Part shown: one piece after another, positions 43,796 to 64,000 of the stretch | Layout: the number at the start of each line of letters is the position of its first letter | How positions within the stretch are numbered: the stretch's first letter is position 1 | Translations under genes and position numbers: made by a program | NCBI GenBank assembly: GCA_036785325.1 | Contig: JAXIVH010000167.1 | Coordinates: 196,001-260,000, forward strand | DNA length: 64,000 nucleotides | Direction of reading: 5' to 3' | Source of the DNA: Urophycis tenuis | Taxonomy: Eukaryota; Chordata; Actinopteri; Gadiformes; Phycidae | The notes under the pieces: generated by a model | Told to the model about the DNA's origin: nothing | The model's input: the letters and a program-made list of their open reading frames with translations, nothing else | The model's database searches: none

Positions 43796-45034
43796 TTAAT
43801 CCTCCTCCTCAGAAACATTTTCACCAGGAGGCACCACTGAATTTGGACAAGTTGCTTTCTCTCTTGTGGTACTATAGAAATGCACCCTTTTCACCCCTTC
43901 TGTTGGACCTGCAGAAATAGAGGTACAACATGTTAATGAAGGTGGCAGAAAAAGCCTACTGGTGATTTCACTCATCATTCACACTTCTAGTTGGAACCTG
44001 GGAGGACTTATATACTTTGATATTTTCCCCAAATAGGTAGCTTGAAACTCTTACCTTGGCAAACTGTTTGTGAATCATCTCACACATGCAAAATAGTTGA
44101 AAACTGAGTTCATGCAAGTTGGTACATGCCTGCAGATTTGCAGAAGTTTAAGCCTATTTGGATTAAAGACCTGGTTATGGGCTTATAACCTGAACCCACA
44201 GGTAAAACAAATGAAGTTATGGTGTTCTTCACAAAGGCTTGGCCTCCATGTGGAAGGTTCCGTACTGGACATGCTCCCACAAGGGCTGAAATGGTATGAG
44301 CCTTTGTCCCATTGGGTGAAGTCTACTGGGTCACCGGACATCCAAAACCAGGAGCTTCCTAGAATTGACCTACTGACATTAAACAAGTTGAAATAATAAC
44401 CTAGGTGGAAGGAAGAATAATGTGGCCAAAAAAGGAAACTTATTATTTAGAAGAAAAAAAGGACCTTTCGGTCTTTATTGGTAATTCTCAGTATTATTTA
44501 GATATGGAATTAAATGTGTTCTCTGCATTTGACCCATCTTAGGAGCAGTGGGCTGCTATGTTCAGCACCCGGGGAGCAAGTTGGAGTGTCTTGCTCAAGG
44601 ACACTTCAACATGCAGACAGTTGGAGGAGGGGGATCGAGGGGGTCGAACCGCCGACCCTACGATTAGTGGACAACCCGCTCTGTCCATCTGCTCTATCCA
44701 CTGAGCCACTGCCGTCCACACCCCGAATTCAAGGGGAATTTGGAAAAGAAAAAGTGAGTGGATAGACGGACAGATGATCATAAGGACAGACTAGTTTGCC
44801 TGATAGACTCCAAGGCCTGGCCAGTACCTGCGCAGGCCCACCCAGAGGTGGCTGGTCAGTGGGAAGGAGGCACGAGCGACCAGACCGTCAATCATCTTCT
44901 GGTCTTCTGGGCCCCTGATGCTCAGCAGGACCCAGTGAAATTCTCAGCAGTACAACAGGGCGTCCGACCAGCTCAGCCCCTTCCCCACCAGTGTGACGTT
45001 CCTCCCCATTTCCTGAATGAGGGTGAAGAAGGCT
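43796..45034 (-). pseudogene. C-type lectin-like gene, last three exons, one in-frame stop
   Basis: Exons 44828-45034, 44200-44372 and 43796-43908 join in phase (2, then 1) with GT-AG borders and a strong acceptor (CTTTTGTTTCCTAG) before the first. They encode the second half of a C-type lectin domain: KGLSWSDALLYC, then SHLWVGLR, SSWFWMSGDPVDFTQW and CEEHHNFICFT. An acidic C-terminus ENVSEEED follows, with no membrane helix, so a secreted protein is likely if it is expressed. A TGA at 44944-44946 replaces the codon after LLYC (probably a former CGA). No calcium-type QPD or EPN motif is seen. The upstream exons are not visible within 1.4 kb, which a minisatellite fills. A sequencing error or a functional readthrough allele cannot be excluded. 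Confidence 0.75.
44505..44718 (-). mobile_element. tRNA-derived SINE in an intron of the lectin gene
   Basis: On the minus strand it has GTGGCTCAGTGGATAGAGC (box A region) and GGTTCGACCCC (box B), then TGTCCTTGAGCAAGACACTC and a GGGTCAAATGCAGAG tail. It lies wholly inside intron 44373-44827. Confidence 0.85.
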
Positions 45035-45094
45035 CTAGGAAACAAAAGACAGCATGGTGGTGAGGGAGTTCTCCTCTCAGCCCTGTATAGGGAC

Positions 45095-45193
45095 GTTCCG
45101 AACTTGACAGTTTAAAAGTTCTTAGCAGGAACACCTTAAGAGCTCCGTACTTGTCCTTGGCCAGGGGGGTTCGTGATGAAACTCATGGCCCAT
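45095..45193 (-). mobile_element. Gypsy gag fragment related to 31207-31310
   Basis: About 100 bp (CGTTCCGAACTTGACAGTTT ... ATGAAACTCATGGCCC) matches the gag region of the 27.5-31.6 kb gypsy with roughly 10 differences. It ends exactly where the 22-bp minisatellite begins. Confidence 0.75.
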
Positions 45194-46442
45194 TGCAGCT
45201 CTGAGGATGAGACATTAGAGCTCTGAGGAGAAGACATTAGAGCTCTATGGAGGAGACATGCAGCTCAGTTGAGGAGACATTACAGTTCTGAGGGGGAGAC
45301 AATAGAGCTCTGAGGAGGAGACATTGCAGCTCTGAGGAGGAGACATTAGAGCTCTGAGGAGGAGACATTAGAGCCCTATGGAGGAGACATTGCAGCTCTG
45401 AGGAGGAGACATTAGAGCTCTGAGGAGGAGACATTTCAGCTCAGTTGAGGAGACATTAGAGCTCTGAGGATGAGACATTGCAGCTCTGTGGAGGAGACAT
45501 TGCAGCTCTGTGGAGGAGACATTGGGGCTCTATGGAGGAGACATTACAGCTCAGTTGAGGAGACATTACAGTTCTGAGGAGGAGACATTAGAGCTCTGAG
45601 GAGGAGACATTGCAGCTCTGAGGAGGAGACATTAGAGCTCTGAGGAGGAGACATTAGAGCCCTATGGAGGAGACATTGCAGCTCTGAGGAGGAGACATTA
45701 GAGCTCTGAGGAGGAGACATTGCAGCTCAATTGAGGAGACATTAGAGCTCTGAGGATGAGACATTGCAGCTCTGTGGAGGAGACATTGCAGCTCTGTGGA
45801 GGAGACATTGGGGCTCTATGGAGGAGACATTACAGCTCAGTTGAGGAGACATTACAGTTCTGAGGAGGAGACATTAGAGCTCTGAGGAGGAGACATTGCA
45901 GCTCTGAGGAGGAGACATTAGAGCTCTGAGTAGGAGACATTAGAGCCCTATGGAGGAGACATTGCAGCTCAGTTGAGGAGACATTAGAGCTCTGAGGATG
46001 AGACATTGCAGCTCTGTGGAGGAGACATTGCAGCTCTGTGGAGGAGACATTACAGCTCAGTTGAGGAGACATTACAGTTCTGAGGAGGAGACATTAGAGC
46101 TCTGTGGAGGAGACATTAGAGCTCTGAGGAGGAGACATTAGAGCTCTGAGGATGAGACATTGCAGCTCAGTTGAGGAGACATTAGAGCTCTGAGGATGAG
46201 ACATTGCAGCTCTGTGGAGGAGACATTGCAGCTCTGTGGAGGAGACATTACAGCTCAGTTGAGGAGACATTACAGTTCTGAGGAGGAGACATTGCAGCTC
46301 TGAGGAGGAGACATTAGAGCTCTGAGGAGGAGACATTAGAGCTCTGAGGATGAGACATTGCAGCTCTGTGGAGGAGACATTACAGCTTAGTTGAGGAGAC
46401 ATTACAGTTCTGAGGAGGAGACATTAGAGCTCTGTGGAGGAG
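45194..46442. repeat. 22-bp minisatellite with 286-bp higher-order period
   Basis: About 57 units of the AGGAGGAGACATTAGAGCTC TG type, with GCAGCTCTG, ACAGCTCAG and GGGCTCTAT variants. Variant order repeats every 13 units: GGGCTCTATG at 45525 and 45811, TCAGTTGAGG at 45441 and its near-copy at 45727. It lies upstream of the lectin exons, probably in an intron. Confidence 0.93.
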
Positions 46443-47044
46443 AGTGTGTGGTCAAATTTGCATCAAATCCCAGAAGGCAAATTCTGTGAATAAACAAATA
46501 TAAAGGACTCTGCTAGAGGTTGAGAGCTGAAGAGGGGAAAGGGAGATATGACATGGAGGTAATCCCTTCATCATGACCACAAACTTAAAGGGACTCTGAC
46601 ATCACAACATAAAAACAACTTGATTTCAGAGCAGAGTAGAATTGGCAAAAACATGCACTGTCTTGTCTTTATATTACACGAAACACGTTTAATCAACATG
46701 TTATTATGACTATTTATTACTTATTACTTACTGTTAATATAACACAGTTTGCTTGGATGCCAATTTTGCAGCTCGATGTCATTTGAAATGTTTATCTTGA
46801 GCAAAATAAATGAACCACATTCAGGCAGCACAATGTTATTACCGGACGAATGAAAACTAACTGAAAAGGAATGAAGAAGGCTGAGGTCACATGTCGAAGG
46901 TGGCAAGCAGTACCAGCAGGGAGCTTGCGTTGCCGTCTATGGCAGGGGTAAAAAACCCACACTGAAAGGGTTCAAATCAGTTGATTGTTTGGTCGGTTCA
47001 ACTGAACCGATATAACATGCATAACATCCATTTATAAAAATAGA

Positions 47045-47245
47045 AATAAAATACCTTGTAACTTGGCACTTAGTCAGAGATGTTGTATACCAGCAATGGT
47101 TCACCTAGCAATTGGATTGCTTGAAACTTGTTCTGGTGACTTTCTTACTGTATTAACAGCAATGACATGTTTCACCTTCTTCTGACAAATGTACTTATTG
47201 TAAGTCATTTTGGATAAAAGCTAATGCTAAATGCCCTAAATGTAT
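47045..47245 (+). mobile_element. LINE 3'-tail fragment
   Basis: TTGGCACTTAGTCAGAGATG, TTGAAACTTGTTCTGGTGAC and CACCTTCTTCTGACAAATGT appear in the same order as in 17980-18200, ending with a degraded TTTTGGATAAAAGCTAATGC. Confidence 0.75.
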
Positions 47246-47296
47246 TCACATTTTATTCCTTTAATGTAGAAAGTAAAGTACTATAGTACTGAGTAT

Positions 47297-47530
47297 GGGG
47301 GGCAGCCGCAGCCTACTGGTTACGGCTGAAGTGCCCTTGGGCAAGGCATCTAACCCCTCACTGCTCCCCGAGCGCCGCTGTTGCAGGCAGCTCACTGCAT
47401 CGGGTTTAAGTGTGTGCTTCACCTCACTGTGTGCCTCACCATCACTGTGTTCTGAGTGTTTCACTAATTCACGATTGGGTTAAATGCAGAGACCAAATTT
47501 CCCTCAAAGGATCAAAAGATCCCTTCTTCC
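47297..47530 (+). mobile_element. SINE copy with internal deletion
   Basis: It matches 60571-60850 except that about 52 bp are missing between CTACTGGTTA and CGGCTGAAGT. That segment includes the whole pol III box B, so this copy cannot have been transcribed by pol III in its present form. Confidence 0.8.
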
Positions 47531-49158
47531 TCTACAGGGATAGTAGATAGTAGAGGTTTTATCAACACATTTATTTACGGTCTTGTCATAGACGGTCTTG
47601 TCCAATCCTGTAGGCTAAATTAATACATTAGCAATGCAACTGAAAAGGCAAACTTTTTCAGCAGCAGCAATGACTTGTAGTATCACCTTGGTCTGATTAT
47701 AAACAACGCTGGTTATAGTGAACAAAGTTACATCGTGTTTTAATGAGTTTAATTATGTAAATTGTAATGTAAAAAATAGGCATTAGTATTCTATCAGGTG
47801 GGCCACAGTTCTGCAGCCAAAAACTCTTGAAAACAGAACAAACGAAATAAGAATGCATTAGCCTACTAATACACTTTGATATAACCTCCATACATGATTT
47901 GAATAGTACCTATAGGCCTCTAGCCTGATCATCTATAGTAGTACAGTATTTAACTTAAAGAACTAGCTCAATGACAAGAAGAAGCCACCTGAACAGGGCC
48001 TTGGACCCTCAGATTAACAGGGTGCCGCTTCATCAGTGGATTTGTACGGTGGTACTTTATTTGAAGTGCTCAGCACAGGAAACCCTGAGATCGTCAGGGT
48101 TTTCAAAAGTACAGGCTAGCTTGTGAAAGGGTACAGTAGCGTCAATATGGAAGTAAAATTTTACTTTTTGTCATACAAGCAGAGACAGTTCAGTACATAG
48201 TTCGGTCATTCATTGGACAAAATATTAAATATAAAAATGTAGCCAAGGAAAACATATTTCGACAATAATTAGCTGGTGATAATTCATTCCAAGTGCCATG
48301 ATGACCCTTTGTATTGTTAAGAAAACAATCCCCTGTTGCAATTTTGTCAAATTCTCTCAAAAAACACCAACGATAACATGATAACATGTTTAATTGATGT
48401 GACATCCATATTTGTAAGTATATTTGACAATTCGTCCAGAATAGAAACGCAGCATTCGGCCTAGACTGAGTCTGCTGATATCTTAAGTCCCCTTAAATGA
48501 CAAACTCTGCAGTCACAATAAATAACCCACCCCACCACCACACTGGGATCTACAAACAATAAAAAGCAAAGATAGAAAAACAAACACCAGTGAGCAAAAC
48601 CAAATAAATACTGAAAGAAATGACGTGAAATCCAAGGCAAGACAACACCAACTTCAGCAGAATCCAGTCATTTCCTTCTCCTTCCAGGAGACGGGGGGAC
48701 CTCCTATAGTGTCCCAAAAGAGGTAGTGCTACACTTTACAAGGAACTTCGAAATGACACCCCTTCCCCCTAAACCCAGAGATCCTCATGTCATTGGTACA
48801 CCAGGAGGATAAAAGACATGCCAAAAAAATACACATAATGTGTGTTTTCTCCTACTGTGTTTTTCCTGTTCCTGTGTTTTTGGTTACCAAGTGTATTGCA
48901 TTGGACACACTTAGGCAGGTTATGTAGATTATTCCAAGTCACAGAAATTAACTTCTGAAATACTAACTAAACCAAACATGGGGGAGGGGGGGTGAAGCTA
49001 CATCACAATGACACACACAAAGGTACATGATATTGATATAGTTGTGTAATATACATGTAAAATGTGTTGCAATGACAAATGCACCCGTTTGACATTCAAC
49101 ATAGGCGGTGGCAAGTGTCTGGATCAAACTGTCTTCAGCCCACCCAGCTCAGCCCCGG

Positions 49159-49300
49159 GACAGCTGAACCACATGTCTGTCCTCTGTGTATGATGCACTG
49201 TGAACATCCAGTCTACCTGGAAGCATCCAGACAGCTGAACCACATGTCTGTCCTCTGTGTATGATGCACTGTGAACCTCCAGTCTACCTGGAAGCATCCA
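49159..49300. repeat. 71-bp tandem duplication
   Basis: GACAGCTGAACCACATGTCT...GGAAGCATCCA occurs at 49159 and again at 49230 with one visible difference (ATCC versus CTCC). Confidence 0.9.
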
Positions 49301-49431
49301 GTCCCTTGATTGTCTGTAATTCACAAGTGACAGGCCACAGACACGCCATCGTCACGGATACGCATGGCAGGCGTATCCGTGGTGGTGGCGAATCCAAAAT
49401 CCTCCTTATTGCACTTTGCCTCGACAGAGGA

Positions 49432-61157
<11,726 letters not shown>

Positions 61158-61160
61158 CTG

Positions 61161-61162
<2 letters not shown>

Positions 61163-61204
<42 letters not shown>
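61163..61204. repeat. (GA)n tract directly before the lrrfip1 exon at 61157
   Basis: On the gene strand a CT tract ends CTCTCGCCAG, so it provides the polypyrimidine tract of this acceptor. Confidence 0.9.
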
Positions 61205-61206
<2 letters not shown>

Positions 61207-61937
61207 CAGGAAAGAAAGAAGGAAATAAAGGAGGTAAGGAAGTGAGAAAGAAACAAAGAAAGGGAGGGGCGGAGAACCGTTTTTTTTCCTTGCAATTAAA
61301 AGGTATGTCTATAGTATAATATATAATATGTATATGTAAAGGTATAATGTAATTGCCACCGCTATGGCTCTTTCAATCAAGACAATATCAAAAGCTACAT
61401 GACTCGGGCATACGGGCAATAGTCCCTTCACGTAATCCAATTCGGATGGAATTGCCCCCAGGTACTCAATGTCAGGGAGTCACGGACGCCACGGTGGGAG
61501 AGAATGAGGACGAATTAGCGTGTTGCACGCAGCGCTACGATTAAACGTGTGATGAACGTTTACCATTTAACCCTCATTTAAAACGGCATTGAAAACACCA
61601 TCAATCAAGGATGCCGTCGTTCTCTCATAGGGAAATAATAATAATACTACTACTACTACTAATAATAATAATAATAATAATAATAATTTCCCACCCAAGT
61701 AAGGTCGTGTGGTCAGGTATGGTCAGGTGTGTGTGAACTCACTGTTCCAACAACAAGTTGAATGGTGTACACACTTTAAAAAAATAAAGTACACAACTCG
61801 ACAAAATACACAACACTGACCTCACCGTTTTAACGAGACAGTGTGACATGTCTTACCTTTAATTAAATGTATGAAACGTACAAGTTAGAGCAAGCAGAAC
61901 AAAGGAACAGGGCTTAGGAGGAACACGGGGAGAGAAA

Positions 61938-61970
<33 letters not shown>

Positions 61971-62598
61971 ACACACACACTCCCTCACGCACACCCACAG
62001 GCTGTGAACGGTGCAAACAACCTAAGTGTCTTCGCGGCTGTAGTGCGGCAAACTATGGTTGCATTCCAATTGCAAAGTTCCCTACACTCTATGCCCTACT
62101 CTCTAGTTACTGTGCAGAGTACAGAAGTCAAGGAGTCCTCAATGCAGGGTACTCCTTCTGACCAGTTTGATTTGGAACATCCTGCATACCTTATCAACAG
62201 CAGACAGTGTTAACGCCACACTTTCATCGCATCTTTGGTCCTCAAGTCAAGAAGGAGGATGCTTATGGCATGCTCACGCAACAAAGATTGCTCAAAACAT
62301 TTTTTACTCTTCCAAATAAATATGTTCAAAGTTAATAAATGAAAGGAGTGTTGCCGTTGTCATGGTAAACGCCATGCCCATCAAATTCCCCAGGATACAC
62401 CAAGCGATCGATGCGTCTGCATCTACATCTGGCTGTATTTTACACACACAGATTTTTGGCACGCTAATGTCTTCCTAATGGTAGAACAAGCATCTATGTG
62501 TACATACTGTACGCGGCATGTATAATAATTATTGCAGTGCATTGTAGGAATCAAAACTAAATTTGAAGTAATTTCAGGATTGATAAAGTATTCTGAAT
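61205..62598. other. lrrfip1 upstream intron, no exon recognised
   Basis: Holds (ACT/AAT)n at 61630-61686 and a CA tract at 61938-61980. I searched the minus strand for the acidic and basic N-terminal exons of LRRFIP1 and found none. Confidence 0.4.
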
Positions 62599-62606
62599 GT
62601 GAATAG

Positions 62607-63374
62607 TAGGCCTGCACGATTAATCGAATTTCCATCGTCATTGCGATGTGAGCGTTCATGATAAACACATCGCAAAAGCTGGTTAGTAATGCGATAAGTT
62701 CGCCACGCACACTCGGGCCATCCTTATCCTTAAATCATCCTTAAATATTGTGGTTTGCAGTAACCCGACCCACCCTGTCAATTTAGGACCGACCCAAATA
62801 TTTATTTTCCCCTTTTACTCCGACGACTTGCCGGTTGTAAACTTGCGTTAAGACCGACCGTTGTTTTTTTTTTACTCTTCAAACAACTAATGCAACTACA
62901 ATAAAACCCTATTAATTATATTTTAGTAAGTATCGTGAATATAAATTGCCTACATACACACGTAGGCTACGTTCTTTTATATTCGCTTAATTTCATCAAT
63001 GGTTCGCGCTTGTCTGTTATGATGGCTGCGGCTGCAGTAAAGAAAATGTTTGCAGTCACTGTTCAAAGTTATAGAAGGCTATAGTTATAACTTTGGGTTC
63101 AGCAATAGGTCCTACATAAAACAATACATTGAAATATCTCGACACCGCTATAAAGTGACGTGTCGACTGATGTCAAGGAGACCACTAAACTTTTACGGGT
63201 TGGAGACGCAGTCAGTGACATCACGATATGCAAATTTGTTAAAATTCATACCGACGTATTCACCATGACCAAAATGTTACTCTTTTCTTATTTATTATCG
63301 CAAGTCATATCGTCATCGCAATATGGAATAGCGTGATCGCACATCGCACATTTTGCTGATATCGTGCAGGCCTA
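62607..63374. mobile_element. hAT MITE
   Basis: Perfect 14-bp terminal inverted repeats TAGGCCTGCACGAT are flanked by identical 8-bp duplications GTGAATAG (62599-62606 and 63375-63382). No transposase frame. ATCG/CGAT-rich ends are typical of this fish family. Confidence 0.93.
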
Positions 63375-63382
63375 GTGAATAG

Positions 63383-63835
63383 TCAAAAGGACTCTGGACC
63401 TTGACATCAAACATGTACTCTGTGGAACATTGTGGGCAATAGGGTAATCCACGTGATCACCACAGGGGCCCATGGAGTTGTGAAATACTGTTGCCTGCGA
63501 ACGTTTCCCAGACACCATTCTACACACATCTCCATGACAACTGCTGATCCATGGACAACAAGCTGCTGACATCCACAATGATCCCTGCATCTTCCTGTCA
63601 GCGTTTGCCATACGACGCTCGCAGATTGACCATAAGAGCCAACTGATCAAGCGGTCAATATCCATCAATACCTCGTAGTATCTCGGCCCCATGCATCCAA
63701 GGACTCAAACCCTCAAGTGGCTCACGTACTTGTGATGAGTTCCACACCCACTCTCTACAGACGACAAAGCTACGGCCACTAAGGGAAGACAAGACACCAG
63801 GAAGTGATGGAGAGACACAGGGAGAGACCACAAAG

Positions 63836-63867
<32 letters not shown>

Positions 63868-64000
63868 CCAACCCTTTGACTTTGAGAGCGAGGGCCTTCG
63901 CTATAAAGCATGGAGGGCTATGGAGCGCAAGAGAGAAGAAAACAAATAAACAATGACATAAAAGACCCAGGGATAGAGTGTTAAATGTTAACATCATTAT
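63383..64000. other. Spacer with a GA tract
   Basis: A GA tract lies at 63835-63866. Short frames without domains. Confidence 0.4.

Larger units (their letters stand above)
46443..49430. other. Intergenic region between the lectin gene and lrrfip1
   Basis: No protein domain on either strand. It holds a LINE tail (47045-47245), a SINE (47297-47530) and a 71-bp duplication (49159-49300). The part near 48000-49430 may include the lrrfip1 short-form 3' untranslated region. Confidence 0.4.

Overview
The window reads as teleost fish nuclear DNA. It carries spliced vertebrate genes with consensus GT-AG introns, transposon families typical of ray-finned fish (hAT, Tc1, Ty3/gypsy, L2/Rex-type LINEs, tRNA-derived SINEs), dense CA/CT microsatellites and several kilobase-scale minisatellites. 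There is no operon-like or prokaryotic organisation. Nothing in the sequence fixes the species.

Five host-type genes were assembled by reading exons and splice phases. (1) 6586-9216 (+): a zinc-finger gene with a C-terminal region resembling PWWP3A/MUM1, containing a 33-bp VNTR. (2) 10894-13055 (+): a complete four-exon, 221-residue single-Ig-domain type I membrane protein with a YEEI tail motif. (3) 19980-25975 (-): a complete seven-exon tetraspanin of 247 residues, very close to TSPAN7, with a 2.8-kb 44-bp minisatellite in intron 1. (4) 43796-45034 (-): the last three exons of a C-type lectin-like gene with one in-frame stop. (5) 49537-61157 (-): the 3' two thirds of lrrfip1, with two alternative C-termini: a coiled-coil set of exons, or one 3.1-kb exon ending in a CaaX-like CIIF.

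Layout: 0.5-2 kb LINE remnant; 3-6.4 kb two hAT elements; 6.5-9.5 kb zinc-finger gene; 10.6-13.4 kb Ig gene; 13.5-19.3 kb layered transposon graveyard (LINE, THAP and P2X7-C-like pieces, a gypsy interrupted by two hATs, Tc1); 19.7-26 kb tspan7; 27.5-31.6 kb degenerate gypsy with two LTRs; 32-34 kb fragments; 33.8-39.4 kb two LINEs head to head; 40-42.5 kb SINE, minisatellites and a BED-finger hAT; 43.8-46.4 kb lectin gene and a 22-bp minisatellite; 49.5-61.2 kb lrrfip1; 62.6-63.4 kb hAT MITE.

Six hAT-type insertions still have recognisable 8-bp target-site duplications. The genes do not form one pathway: two are immune-type surface or lectin genes, one is a tetraspanin and one is a cytoskeletal/nucleic-acid-sensing adaptor. 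Their shared feature is tandem repeats lying directly against splice sites.
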